Translations under genes and position numbers: made by a program
Notes under the pieces: generated by a model
The model's input: the letters and a program-made list of their open reading frames with translations, nothing else
What the model was told of the DNA's origin: nothing
Database searches by the model: none
Source of the DNA: Polaribacter sp. Q13
GTDB lineage: Bacteria > Bacteroidota > Bacteroidia > Flavobacteriales > Flavobacteriaceae
Direction: 5' to 3'
Assembly (NCBI RefSeq): GCF_016858305.2
Contig: NZ_CP074436.1
Span: forward strand, 2,190,001 to 2,254,000
DNA: 64,000 nt
In this document: positions 1-9,492 of the stretch, one piece after another
Layout of the letters: each line of letters begins with the position of its first letter
How positions within the stretch are numbered: position 1 is the stretch's first letter

Positions 1-418
1 AATAATAGCCCAAAAGTAATCATCATACTAATGGTTAAGCGATTTTTTACTACTGATAATTTCATAAGTTAGATTAGTTTTAATAAGCACCAAAACTATA
101 CTTAGCAAGACAATCATTAATGTTAAGTATTAACATTGATTTAGATTTAATCTTAATTTAAACGTTTCTTAATATTGAAAAAAGCGATTATAGCCATCAT
201 CTTTTAGCATAAAACACTCATTAAACTTATACAAATCAACAAGTATTTATCAAATTTTAGAGTTGAAAACATTTCTTAATATTTAAACAATAGTATATGA
301 GTTAAAATCTAAATCTTATGCACTAAAGACAAAGCCTGTTGTTTTCTAATTTTGTACCAGATGTGAAACAATACACATCTTAAAATAATCTATTGAAATT
401 TAAAATGAAAACGATAGT
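1..418. other. AT-rich non-coding lead-in
   Basis: I see no gene in this stretch. It is extremely AT-rich and has stops in all frames. The only recognisable signal is a TAnnTTTG-type box at 347-354 that probably serves the gene starting at 419. The beginning may belong to the flank of a gene outside the window. Confidence 0.6.
347..354 (+). promoter_or_regulatory. Candidate -7 box (TAATTTTG)
   Basis: This matches the Bacteroidota primary-sigma -7 consensus TAnnTTTG and lies about 65 bases before the ATG at 419. No clear TTG -33 box is visible at the expected distance, so the call rests on the -7 box alone. Confidence 0.35.
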
Positions 419-868
419 ATGAAGTACACAGAAAAAATTTCGAACAAATTAAACGAATTATTAGAAAAAAATTATGATGCCGAAAAAGGGTATTTAAACG
501 CTGCAGAAAATGTAGATAACCCTAAATTAAAAATTTTCTTTAAAAAGAGAGCTAGCGAGAGAAGTCAGTTTGCAAAAGAACTTAGAACAGAAATTTTATC
601 TTATGGGCAAATACCAGAAGATAATGGCACATTAAAAGGAGCGGCGCATAGAAACTGGATGACATTAAAATCATTATTTAGCTCAAATGATGAAGAGGCA
701 ATTTTAGAAGAAACCATTAGAGGAGAAAGAACTAGTTTAGAAGAATATACTGAAATTCTAGATAAAGATAATGAATTTGCACCATCAACTAGAAAGATGA
801 TAGAAATGCAGAAACAGAAAATTCAAGGTGCCGTTAATTTATTAATGGTAAAAGAAGAATTAGCCTAA
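419..868 (+). CDS. PA2169-type ferritin-like four-helix protein (DUF2383)
   Basis: This is a soluble, highly charged, all-helical protein of 149 residues without signal peptide or membrane segment. It matches the PA2169/DUF2383 family by its N-terminal KISNKLNELLEKNYDAEKGY pattern, a RASERSQFAKEL segment near residue 44 and GAAHRNWM near 75. Family members form ferritin-like helical bundles and are often stress- or starvation-induced; the biochemical activity is not established. E and H residues sit on the helices as in ferritin-like folds, but I cannot confirm a di-metal site. The gene stands alone, with a promoter-like box upstream and a strong terminator directly downstream, so it is probably monocistronic. 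Confidence 0.8.
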   Translation: MKYTEKISNKLNELLEKNYDAEKGYLNAAENVDNPKLKIFFKKRASERSQFAKELRTEILSYGQIPEDNGTLKGAAHRNWMTLKSLFSSNDEEAILEETIRGERTSLEEYTEILDKDNEFAPSTRKMIEMQKQKIQGAVNLLMVKEELA

Positions 869-913
869 AATAAAACATTAGTAAACTTAAAACTAATTTC
901 ACATAACACTATA

Positions 914-945
914 AAAAGTCAATCCTTTATTGGATTGGCTTTTTA
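914..945 (+). terminator. Rho-independent terminator after the DUF2383 gene
   Basis: A hairpin with stem AGTCAATCC / GGATTGGCT and a short TTTATT-type loop is followed by a T-run. It lies 45 bases after the stop codon. Confidence 0.8.
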
Positions 946-1424
946 TTTAATTTTCAAAATCATCGATTACAAACGAGTACAATTATTAGCCGCATAATGC
1001 AATTAAAATAAACCTGAGCATCTATATGAGATTTCTCTCTACATTCAAAATGACAAACTAAATGATTCTTCCGCGTGAAGGATAGTAGCCTTTCGACTTC
1101 GCTCAAGATTAATTCCAAGCCCACAGTGAGGTACGAACGAGGACTTGCAACGGATAGCCTGACCATTTTTAAAACAAAAACTTAATGCTACTATCTAAAT
1201 GATTTTAAAAATGGGCACGCCCAAAAACATACGCAAGCTTACTTTCGTTTACGCTTAGTGTAATCAAATACTAATTTCTGGTATGATACTCGTTAACAAT
1301 CAGCACTAATCTAAGAGAAAATTTGTTGATAAAAGAAAACAACTCATCCATCATTTGTAAGAACAAATTTCTATTTTTACATGTTCTTTTAAACAGTTAA
1401 ACGCTTCAACATTTACACAGATTT
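946..1424. other. Intergenic region with decayed interspersed-repeat sequence
   Basis: No convincing gene is present. The minus-strand reading between 1260 and 1071 contains TTTGGGCGTGCCC, GTCAGGCTATCCGTTGC and CTATCCTTCACGCGG. From memory, this block recurs in non-coding DNA of many flavobacterial genomes. It is interrupted around 1088-1120 by a segment containing CTTTCGACTTCGCTCAAG, another commonly repeated flavobacterial string. A 68-codon minus-strand frame across it looks like translated repeat, not a gene. Confidence 0.5.
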
Positions 1425-4400
1425 ATGTACTTAATTTTTGATACTGAAACTACCGGTTTACCAAAAAGTTGGAATGCTCCAATGACAGACACAGACAACT
1501 GGCCAAGGTGTATACAGATTGCTTGGCAGCTGCATGATGAGATGGGGAAAGTGTTAGAACACAACGATTTTCTAATACAACCAGACAACTTTAATATTCC
1601 GTATGATGCAGAAAGAATTCACGGAATTTCTACGGAATTAGCCGCAGAACAAGGAATTTCTTTAAACGAAGGTTTGGTTTTGTTTAACGAAGCATTGGCA
1701 AAAACGAAGTTTATTGTTGGTCAGAATTTAAATTTCGATTTAAATATTATGGGATGTGAATTCCATAGATTAGGTATAGAAAGTAATTTAACCTCACTCC
1801 CTATTCTGGATACGTGTACCGAAAAAACGGCTACTATGTGTCAGATTCCTGGTGGTCGTGGTGGTAAATTTAAATTACCAACGTTAACGGAATTGCACAA
1901 TCATTTATTTGGAGTTGGTTTTGGCGAAGCACACAACGCAACTGCCGATGTGGAGGCAACCACTCGTTGTTTTCTAGAACTAATTCGTTTAAGAGAATAT
2001 ACCAAAGAGCAATTAGATGTAGATGATGATTATTTTAAAAATTATTCTGAAGCAAACCCAAAACCAATTGAGGTAATTGGTTTAAAACACATCAATCTAA
2101 AAAAGGAAAGCGAAATAATTCGTAAACGTTTAGAGAAATTAAAAGGCGTTAAAGAAACTAAATCTACTTCTGAAGGTTTAGCCGAATTAGAAAATGTTCA
2201 ATTTTCGCACTTACATAATCATACGCAATATTCTGTTTTACAAAGTACCATGCAATTGGGTAATATTGTAAAAGCCGCAGCAAAAGACAATATGCCTGCG
2301 GTTGCTATGACAGATACAGCGAATATGATGGGTGCTTTTCACTTTGTGAATGCTGTTTTAAGTCATAATAAAAACGCAGAAACTCCCATGAAGCCAATTA
2401 TTGGTTGTGAGTTTAATATCTGTGAAGATCATAAAAATAAATCGCAAAAAGACAACGGTTATCAGGTTGTTTTACTAGCAAAAAATAAAAACGGGTATCA
2501 CAATTTAGCAAAAATGTCTTCTGCTGCATTTGTAGATGGTTTTTACTATGTTCCTAGAATTGATAGAGCACTCGTAGAACAATACAAAGAAGACATTATT
2601 GTTTTAACAGGGAATTTATATGGTGAAGTACCTAGTAAAATTCTAAATTTAGGAGAGAAACAAGCTGAAGAAGCGTTAATTTGGTGGAAAGAACAATTTA
2701 ACGACGATTTGTATATCGAGTTGATGCGTCATGATCAGGAAGACGAAAGAATTGTAAACGAAACTTTGCTAAAGTTTTCTAAAAAGCATGAGGTAAAAAT
2801 TATTGCCACTAACAACACCTTCTATTTAGAGAAGAAAGATGCAAATGCACATGATATTTTATTGTGTGTAAAAGATGGCGAAAAGCAAGCTACTCCTATT
2901 GGTAAAGGACGTGGTTATAGATATGGTTTACCAAACCAAGAGTATTATTTTAAGTCTACCGACGAAATGAAAAAGTTGTTTGCTGATATTCCTGAAGCAA
3001 TTAGCAACATTCAAGAAATTGTAGATAAAATTGAAATTTTTACGCTTGCAAGAGATGTACTATTACCTGCTTTTAATATTGGTGATGAATTTAAAGATCC
3101 GGAAGATGAAAAAGATAACGGAAAACGTGGAGAGAATAACTTCCTAAAACATTTAACTTTTGAAGGTGCTAAAAAACGATATGGAGAAATTACAGAATCC
3201 ATTAAAGAACGTTTAGATTTTGAGTTAGAAGTTATTGAAAAAACAGGATATCCAGGATACTTCTTAATTGTAGAAGATTTTATTAGAGCAGCAAGAAAAA
3301 TGGATGTTGCCGTTGGTCCCGGGCGTGGTTCTGCGGCAGGTTCTGTAGTTGCCTACTGTCTGTGGATTACAAATATTGACCCAATTAAATACGATTTACT
3401 TTTTGAGCGTTTCTTAAATCCAGAACGTGTATCCATGCCCGATATTGATATTGATTTTGATGATGAAGGTCGTGGGCGTGTAATGGATTATGTAATTGAT
3501 AAATATGGTGCAAACCAAGTAGCACAAATTATTACGTACGGTACCATGGCTGCAAAATCTTCTATTAGAGATACTGCCAGAGTTTTAGATTTACCACTTT
3601 TTGAAGCCGATAGAATTGCCAAATTAATTCCGGGAATTAAGCTGAAAAATATTTTTGGCGATGATGCAAAAAGTAAAGGTAAAGTTGATGGTTTACGTGC
3701 AGAAGAAAAAGTACTTGTAGAAGAATTAAAACAAATGTCTTACGGAACCGATTTGGTTTCCGAAACGATAAATAAAGCAACAATATTAGAAGGTTCTGTT
3801 AGAAATACCGGAATTCATGCCTGTGGTGTAATTATTACTCCTGGAGATATTACCAACTACGTACCTGTTGCTTTGGCAAAGGATTCCGACATGTACGTTA
3901 CCCAATTTGATAACTCTGTAGTAGAAACTGCAGGTTTATTGAAAATGGATTTCTTGGGATTAAAAACGCTAACTTTAATTAAAGACACCGTTAAAATTGT
4001 AAAAGCAAGACATGGCATCACACTAGATCCAGAGAATTTTTCTTTAGAAGATGTAAAAACGTATGAATTATTCCAAAGAGGAGAAACCGTTGGTGTTTTC
4101 CAGTATGAATCTCCCGGAATGCAAAAACACATGCGCTCTTTAAAACCAACCGTATTTGCCGATTTAATAGCAATGAACGCCTTGTACAGACCTGGACCAA
4201 TGGAATACATTCCGTCTTTTATTAATAGAAAACATGGAACCGAAGATATAGAATACGATTTACCTGCCATGGAAGAATATTTGGCAGAGACCTACGGAAT
4301 TACAGTTTACCAAGAGCAGGTAATGCTTTTATCGCAAAAATTGGCAGATTTCACCAAAGGTGAAGCCGATGTTTTACGTAAAGCAATGGGTAAAAAACAG

Positions 4401-5765
4401 ATTGCGGTGCTAGATAAAATGAAACCAAAATTTGTGGAACAAGCTGCAGCTAAAGGTCATGATCCAGAAAAATTAGAGAAAATCTGGAAAGACTGGGAAG
4501 CCTTTGCAAGTTATGCCTTTAACAAATCTCACTCTACCTGTTATGCTTGGATAGCATATCAAACAGCGTATTTAAAAGCGCATTATCCGGCCGAGTATAT
4601 GGCTTCTGTACTTTCCAATAATATGAACGATATTAAATCGGTTTCTTTCTTTATGGAAGAATGTAAACGAATGGAATTACAAGTTTTTGGTCCGGATTTA
4701 AATGAATCATATTTAAAATTCTCCGTAAATAATGAAGGTGCTGTCCGTTTTGGAATGGCAGCCGTAAAAGGTGTTGGTGCCGGAGCCGTGAGAGCTATTA
4801 TTAAAGAACGAGAAGAAAATGGAAATTACAACTCAATTTTTGATTTATCTAAACGTGTAGATTTAAGAGCTGCCAATAAAAAATCTTTTGATAGTTTGAT
4901 AAAAGCAGGTGCTTTCGATTCTTTTACAGATACACACCGAGCTCAATATTTTGCCACAGATGAAAAAGGAATGACCTTTTTAGAGCGCGCCATGAAGTTT
5001 GGGCATAAATATCAAGAAAACGAAAACTCTGCGCAAGTTTCTATGTTTGGCGAAGCTTCTACCGTTCAATTTCCAGAACCCGATATTCCAGAATGTGAAA
5101 CTTGGGGAACCATGGAGTTATTACAACAAGAAAAAGAAGTTATTGGAATATATATTTCTGCACATCCTTTAGATGATTTTAAAAACGAAATAAAATTTTG
5201 CAACGCATCTTTAAAATACTTTAAAGCAGATCTTGCAAAGTTTGTAAACATGAATTTAGCTTTTGCAGGAATTGTTACCGATGTACAACACAGAGTTTCT
5301 AAAGCCGGTAAAGGTTGGGCAATGTTTACCGTTGAAGATTATGGAGATAGTAATGAATTTAGAATTTTTGGGGAAGATTACCTAAGAATGCAACATTTCT
5401 TAGTACCTAATCAGTTTTTATTTATACGTACAACCGTACAACCTGGTTGGACCAATAAAGAAACAGGAGTTGTTGGCGAACCAAGACTAAAGTTTCTAGA
5501 AATGAAATTGTTACATGATATTATGGATGAACTCTGTAAAAAAGTAACCATTCAACTTCCTTTAAGTGAAATTAAAGAAGAATCTATTTCCACTTTAGAA
5601 AACATATTAAAAAAGACACCTGGTAAACAAAATTTAAATTTCACTATTTGGGACGAAAAGGAAAAACTAGAAATTAGTTTACCTAGTAGAAATACAAAAG
5701 TTCATATTACCAACGAGTTGTTAGCTGATTTAGATAAACAACAAATTGCTTATAAATTGAATTGA
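1425..5765 (+). CDS. dnaE: DNA polymerase III alpha subunit with N-terminal proofreading exonuclease domain
   Basis: This is the replicative DNA polymerase catalytic subunit, 1446 residues long. Residues 1-190 form a DEDDh exonuclease: D6 and E8 in DTETTG, the NLNFD Exo II block, and HNATADVE as Exo III. A PHP domain begins near residue 260 (HLHNH, H262/H264/H266). The polymerase palm contains GPGRGSAAGS, the catalytic pair D673 and D675 in PDIDIDFD, and a third acidic residue D842 in KMDFLGLKT. The tail carries the HhH and OB-fold regions. The ATG at 1425 is required because the first exonuclease motif begins five residues later. Proofreading is normally a separate DnaQ subunit; the fused form seems usual in Flavobacteriaceae. 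The next gene follows after 81 bases on the same strand with its own promoter-like box. Confidence 0.95.
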   Translation: MYLIFDTETTGLPKSWNAPMTDTDNWPRCIQIAWQLHDEMGKVLEHNDFLIQPDNFNIPYDAERIHGISTELAAEQGISLNEGLVLFNEALAKTKFIVGQNLNFDLNIMGCEFHRLGIESNLTSLPILDTCTEKTATMCQIPGGRGGKFKLPTLTELHNHLFGVGFGEAHNATADVEATTRCFLELIRLREYTKEQLDVDDDYFKNYSEANPKPIEVIGLKHINLKKESEIIRKRLEKLKGVKETKSTSEGLAELENVQFSHLHNHTQYSVLQSTMQLGNIVKAAAKDNMPAVAMTDTANMMGAFHFVNAVLSHNKNAETPMKPIIGCEFNICEDHKNKSQKDNGYQVVLLAKNKNGYHNLAKMSSAAFVDGFYYVPRIDRALVEQYKEDIIVLTGNLYGEVPSKILNLGEKQAEEALIWWKEQFNDDLYIELMRHDQEDERIVNETLLKFSKKHEVKIIATNNTFYLEKKDANAHDILLCVKDGEKQATPIGKGRGYRYGLPNQEYYFKSTDEMKKLFADIPEAISNIQEIVDKIEIFTLARDVLLPAFNIGDEFKDPEDEKDNGKRGENNFLKHLTFEGAKKRYGEITESIKERLDFELEVIEKTGYPGYFLIVEDFIRAARKMDVAVGPGRGSAAGSVVAYCLWITNIDPIKYDLLFERFLNPERVSMPDIDIDFDDEGRGRVMDYVIDKYGANQVAQIITYGTMAAKSSIRDTARVLDLPLFEADRIAKLIPGIKLKNIFGDDAKSKGKVDGLRAEEKVLVEELKQMSYGTDLVSETINKATILEGSVRNTGIHACGVIITPGDITNYVPVALAKDSDMYVTQFDNSVVETAGLLKMDFLGLKTLTLIKDTVKIVKARHGITLDPENFSLEDVKTYELFQRGETVGVFQYESPGMQKHMRSLKPTVFADLIAMNALYRPGPMEYIPSFINRKHGTEDIEYDLPAMEEYLAETYGITVYQEQVMLLSQKLADFTKGEADVLRKAMGKKQIAVLDKMKPKFVEQAAAKGHDPEKLEKIWKDWEAFASYAFNKSHSTCYAWIAYQTAYLKAHYPAEYMASVLSNNMNDIKSVSFFMEECKRMELQVFGPDLNESYLKFSVNNEGAVRFGMAAVKGVGAGAVRAIIKEREENGNYNSIFDLSKRVDLRAANKKSFDSLIKAGAFDSFTDTHRAQYFATDEKGMTFLERAMKFGHKYQENENSAQVSMFGEASTVQFPEPDIPECETWGTMELLQQEKEVIGIYISAHPLDDFKNEIKFCNASLKYFKADLAKFVNMNLAFAGIVTDVQHRVSKAGKGWAMFTVEDYGDSNEFRIFGEDYLRMQHFLVPNQFLFIRTTVQPGWTNKETGVVGEPRLKFLEMKLLHDIMDELCKKVTIQLPLSEIKEESISTLENILKKTPGKQNLNFTIWDEKEKLEISLPSRNTKVHITNELLADLDKQQIAYKLN

Positions 5766-5818
5766 TTCTAATTAACAGAAAAAAACAAAAACAAGCACGA
5801 TAAAAAAATATTAATGCT

Positions 5819-5826
5819 TAATTTTG
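5819..5826 (+). promoter_or_regulatory. Candidate -7 box (TAATTTTG) for the FAD oxidase gene
   Basis: A perfect TAnnTTTG match lies 20 bases before the ATG at 5847. It suggests the oxidase/HAD pair is transcribed independently of dnaE. No convincing -33 TTG is seen. Confidence 0.45.
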
Positions 5827-5846
5827 TTTAATCTTTTAAAAAATAA

Positions 5847-7160
5847 ATGAAACAAAATAAAAATGGTACTTGGGTAAGTTGGAACGAGAATCTAACTCAC
5901 AATTACAAATCGCTTTATAAAATTACTTCTGAAAAAGAATTACAAGAAGTAATTGCTAATTCAGAAAAAATTAGAGTTTTTGGAAACAAACAATCCTCTG
6001 CAGATATTGCTTCTGGTGTAGCTACTTTAATTGATATTAGAACTTATAATAAAATTATATCTTCTAATGATACTGAACATACAATTACAGTTCAATCTGG
6101 TGTAATTCTAGGCGATTTATTAGAAGCCGTAGAAGCAAAAGGTTGGTGCATTCCTTGTTTACCAGATATTAACACCATTACTATTGGTGGTGCTTTGGCA
6201 ACAGGAACTCACGGAACAAGCGGAAAACTATTATCTGAATATATTACAAAATGTACTCTTATTTTGGCTGATGGTTCTGTGAAAACCATAACAGAAAAAG
6301 ACAAATTAATTGATGCCGTTAGAGTTTCTTTAGGAGTTTTAGGGGTACTTTCTGAAATCACTTTTCAATGTGAACCTATCTATACTTTACATGTAAAAGA
6401 AGCTCCGGAAGACGATAGTGTTTGGTTGCCTAAAATCAATGAACGCCTAAAAAAACATGATTTTCTAAGAATCTTATGGCTTCCTCATACCGATAAAGGG
6501 TATGTGATTACAGGTGACAAAATAGACCCAAACACAGAAATTATAGAAGATTTGGGTCCTAAATATTTAAAACATAGAAGAACTGCCTCTAAAATATTAT
6601 ACAAATACACACATGTTTTTCCTTGGATAACAGCCATTGCAAATAAACTTTTATACAGAGGTTTTTTTAGTTCAACAAAAGAACATAAAGGTTCTTTATA
6701 CCAAGCTACGGTTACAAAATCTAGAGGTTCTACTTTAGAATTGGCAGAATGGACCATTGGTTTAGATGTTTTTCCTACAGTTTTTGAAGAACTAAAAACA
6801 GAAATTAATAAATGGAGTAATAAATCTTTTATCCATATTCCTATGGATGTTCGTTTTGTTTATAAAGATAAAACCTGGTTGAGTTATGCATACGGTAAAG
6901 ATACGGTTACTATGGGATGTGTGTCTAGAAACGCCGCTACAGCAGATACCTATGAAGCTTTTAAAAGTATTGAAAAAATATTCTTAAAACACGGAGGAAA
7001 ACCGCATTGGGCAAAACGTTTTACAGCTAAAGATGCAGAGCTTTCTAAAGTATATTCCAAATGGGAAGATTTTAAATTTTTAAGAAGAGAATTAGATCCA
7101 ACAAATAAATTTTTAAACCCGTATTTAACGGAAATATTCAACGAAAAAACAACCAATTAA
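5847..7160 (+). CDS. FAD-binding oxidoreductase, D-arabinono-1,4-lactone oxidase family
   Basis: A VAO-type flavoprotein of 437 residues. The FAD-binding half (about 20-180) contains RVFGNKQSSADIA, the LIDIRTYNKI strand and the IGGALATGTHGTSGK loop near residues 113-127, typical of the L-gulonolactone/arabinono-lactone oxidase group. The C-terminal half fits the ALO domain, with HIPMDVRFV near 330 and a conserved ending of the type KVYSKWEDFKFLRRELDP. Family members oxidise sugar lactones or alditols at C1; the substrate here cannot be read from sequence. There is no signal peptide, so it is probably cytosolic. Its stop codon overlaps the start of the next gene in TAATG, indicating translational coupling to a HAD phosphatase and perhaps a shared sugar-acid pathway. 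Confidence 0.85.
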   Translation: MKQNKNGTWVSWNENLTHNYKSLYKITSEKELQEVIANSEKIRVFGNKQSSADIASGVATLIDIRTYNKIISSNDTEHTITVQSGVILGDLLEAVEAKGWCIPCLPDINTITIGGALATGTHGTSGKLLSEYITKCTLILADGSVKTITEKDKLIDAVRVSLGVLGVLSEITFQCEPIYTLHVKEAPEDDSVWLPKINERLKKHDFLRILWLPHTDKGYVITGDKIDPNTEIIEDLGPKYLKHRRTASKILYKYTHVFPWITAIANKLLYRGFFSSTKEHKGSLYQATVTKSRGSTLELAEWTIGLDVFPTVFEELKTEINKWSNKSFIHIPMDVRFVYKDKTWLSYAYGKDTVTMGCVSRNAATADTYEAFKSIEKIFLKHGGKPHWAKRFTAKDAELSKVYSKWEDFKFLRRELDPTNKFLNPYLTEIFNEKTTN

Positions 7161-7810
7161 TGGTATTACCTAAAGGATTTTTATTTGATTTTGATGGCGT
7201 AATTGTAGATAGTTTTGAGAGTCATTATTCTGCTTGGACTTCTGCTTTTAAAGAATTATTTAACCAAGAAATAGCTCCGTTTCCTAAATTCAACGCAGGA
7301 AAATCTCCCATGATTATTGCCGAATATTTTTGTGCTGTAATTGGTAAAGAGGCACAAACGGAAGAATTGTATTTTTTAAAAGACGAACACATAAAAACAC
7401 GTTTTAAAGTTCCTAAATTATTACCTGGAGTTAGAGAATTTACAACACTTTTAACCAAAGAAAAAATTCCTTACGGAATTGCTAGTAACGCAACAAAACA
7501 GTTTTTAAAAAATAGTGTTCATCATTTAGATTTAAACTTTACTACTGTTTTTGGCGTGCAAGACTATGTAAAACCAAAACCTGCACCAGAAGCTTATATT
7601 CTATTGGCAGAAACCTTAGGTTTTAAAGAAGAAGATTTTAAAGATATTTGGGTTTTTGAAGACAGCTTAACCGGCACAAAAGCGGCAAAAGCTGCAGGAA
7701 TGGTTGCAATTGGAATTACTACACAATATACAGAAGAGGAATTAAAAGAAGCAGGAAGTATTTTGGTTTTTCCTACTTTGTTAGAAGCTTTTCATTATTT
7801 AACAAATTAG
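7160..7810 (+). CDS. HAD-superfamily phosphatase, beta-phosphoglucomutase-like
   Basis: A 216-residue HAD subfamily IA enzyme. Motif I is DFDGVIVDS, with nucleophile D10 and general acid D12. Motif II is ASNATK near residue 110, motif III lies in VKPKPAPEAY near 140, and motif IV is VFEDSLTGTKAAKAAG near 170. The helical cap lies between residues 20 and 90. Such enzymes hydrolyse small phosphorylated metabolites, often sugar phosphates; the substrate is unknown. The start codon overlaps the upstream oxidase stop by one base, so the two are co-translated. The next gene is on the opposite strand, and I saw no clear terminator between them. Confidence 0.88.
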   Translation: MVLPKGFLFDFDGVIVDSFESHYSAWTSAFKELFNQEIAPFPKFNAGKSPMIIAEYFCAVIGKEAQTEELYFLKDEHIKTRFKVPKLLPGVREFTTLLTKEKIPYGIASNATKQFLKNSVHHLDLNFTTVFGVQDYVKPKPAPEAYILLAETLGFKEEDFKDIWVFEDSLTGTKAAKAAGMVAIGITTQYTEEELKEAGSILVFPTLLEAFHYLTN

Positions 7811-7869
7811 CCTTATTTTAATTTTAAAATCAGTGATAAAAATTCACACACTGTTCTTTATAAGTGAAA

Positions 7870-8469
7870 CTAGTTTTTAAGAAGTACAAGTGTTGTCATA
7901 GCTCTCAAATCATTAACATTAACCGTTTTTAGAGGAACTAAAAAGGATAAATTGTTAGTAGCCATTATATCTTCAAGTAATGTACGCGTTAATAAAAAAC
8001 GCTCTGATAAATCAGGTAATTTAGCAATTCCTGTAGGAGTCATTTTAACGAATTTTTCTATTCCAATATCTGAGGTCATTCTAATAAACAATGTCCCTTT
8101 TGGTTTTAAAACACGCACTAGTTCTGAAAACATATCCTCAAAATGTGCTGTATTCTTTGCAAAATGTAATACTGCATTACAAATTATATGTTGAAAAGAT
8201 TCCGATGTAAATGGTAAATTTTCTACATTAGAAACACTAAAGTTTTCTTTTTTATTTGGATATAATTCTTTTGCTACATTAAGTCTCTCTGCATCATTAT
8301 CGACACCATAAAAAGTATAAGCATTTTCATAAAACCATTTTAAATTTCTGCCGCTTCCACAACCTGCATCCAAAATTTTATCAGCCTTATTATAACGTCC
8401 TTTTGTAATTTGATCTAAAAGATAAATATCTATGTTTGCTATTTGATCTAAACAATTATTTGTTGACAT
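7870..8469 (-). CDS. Class I SAM-dependent methyltransferase
   Basis: A small methyltransferase of 199 residues. Motif I ILDAGCGSGRNLKWF lies at about residues 31-45. The acidic motif II end YGVDND is near 57, motif IV includes FQHIICNAVLHF near 115, and the post-motif region is RVLKPKGTLFIRM near 150. This fits the Methyltransf_11/25 group that acts on small molecules or quinone-like substrates; the substrate cannot be deduced. It lies 53 bases downstream of gldA on the same strand, so the two could be co-transcribed, although no functional tie is known to me. Confidence 0.85.
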   Translation of the reverse strand: MSTNNCLDQIANIDIYLLDQITKGRYNKADKILDAGCGSGRNLKWFYENAYTFYGVDNDAERLNVAKELYPNKKENFSVSNVENLPFTSESFQHIICNAVLHFAKNTAHFEDMFSELVRVLKPKGTLFIRMTSDIGIEKFVKMTPTGIAKLPDLSERFLLTRTLLEDIMATNNLSFLVPLKTVNVNDLRAMTTLVLLKN

Positions 8470-8522
8470 ATTTATTATGTTTTCCGTAAATCAATAAGTA
8501 TTATTATTTTTATAGAGAAAAA

Positions 8523-9416
8523 TTAAGCTGTAACTTCTCTAAAAAGCGTTTCTAAATTTTTATTCTGAGTATTTAAACTAAGGATTTTTAAACCATTTTC
8601 TTGGGCAAAATCGAATACTTTTGGTCGCATATCTTCTTCACTTTCAAAAGTGATAAACCAAGTATAGTCGTAATTATTTTTATAAGAAACCACGTTTGCT
8701 AATCTTTTTATAAATTGCTCTTCAACCTTATAATCAAAAGTAACTGCTATAATTTGTTGGTTATTTTCTTTGAGATCCTCTAGTTTTTTATCAATTAAAA
8801 GTTCTCCTTTTTTTATGATGATGACACGATCGCAAACGGCTTCTACTTCTTGCATAATATGTGTAGAAAACAAAACCGTTTTGTCTTTTCCTAATTCTTT
8901 AATCAACGCTCTTATTTCTACTAATTGATTAGGATCTAAACCTGTTGTTGGTTCATCTAAAATTAACACTTTTGGGTTGTGCAAAATAGCTGCGGCTAAA
9001 CCAACTCTTTGTTGATATCCTTTAGATAATTGACTTATTTTTTTGTGCGCCTCAGTTGTTAGTCCAACTTTTTCAATACACGCTTCTATTTGGCTTTTAT
9101 CAACCTTAAAAATAGCAGCATTAAATTGTAAATATTCACGCACATACATCTCTTTATACAAAGGGTTGTGCTCTGGCAAATACCCAATTGTTTTTTGTGC
9201 TTCTAATGGATTATCCAAAACATTTATTTCATCAACAAAAACTTCACCTTCATGGGGTTTTATAAACCCCGAAAGTATTTTCATCATAGTAGATTTCCCT
9301 GCTCCATTTGGACCTAAAAAACCAATTATCTGGCCTTTATCCGCAGAAAAAGAAACGTTATTTAATGCTTTTTGCGTTTTATAAATTTTAGAAACCGATG
9401 TTACTTTAATAGACAT
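8523..9416 (-). CDS. gldA: Gliding-motility ABC transporter ATP-binding subunit GldA
   Basis: An ABC ATPase of 297 residues. Walker A GPNGAGKST is at residues 35-43, the Q-loop region contains GYLPEHNPLY, the signature is LSKGYQQR, Walker B is VLILDEPTTGLDP, and the switch histidine is in STHIMQEVEAV. The LPEHNPLY block, the length and the roughly 70-residue C-terminal extension match the flavobacterial GldA group, which energises the GldF/GldG membrane complex needed for gliding in Flavobacterium johnsoniae. In that organism gldA is unlinked to gldFG, and no gldFG is seen here either. A generic ABC-2 exporter ATPase is the alternative. A TAGGTTCG near-match to the -7 box lies at 9448-9455 on the minus strand. 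Confidence 0.8.
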   Translation of the reverse strand: MSIKVTSVSKIYKTQKALNNVSFSADKGQIIGFLGPNGAGKSTMMKILSGFIKPHEGEVFVDEINVLDNPLEAQKTIGYLPEHNPLYKEMYVREYLQFNAAIFKVDKSQIEACIEKVGLTTEAHKKISQLSKGYQQRVGLAAAILHNPKVLILDEPTTGLDPNQLVEIRALIKELGKDKTVLFSTHIMQEVEAVCDRVIIIKKGELLIDKKLEDLKENNQQIIAVTFDYKVEEQFIKRLANVVSYKNNYDYTWFITFESEEDMRPKVFDFAQENGLKILSLNTQNKNLETLFREVTA

Positions 9417-9492
9417 TGTGTGCGTGTAGTTTACTTACTTTAAATAACGAACCTATTTTTAAATTAGTTTATAAAAAATAACAAGAGTATCT

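Noticed and set aside
960..1166. 68-codon minus-strand open frame
   Set aside because: It lies over repeat-like non-coding sequence, has no domain or start signal, and reads as translated repeat.
1200..1260. GGGCACGCCC block as part of an rRNA operon
   Set aside because: No flanking rRNA or tRNA sequence; it fits the dispersed intergenic repeat better.
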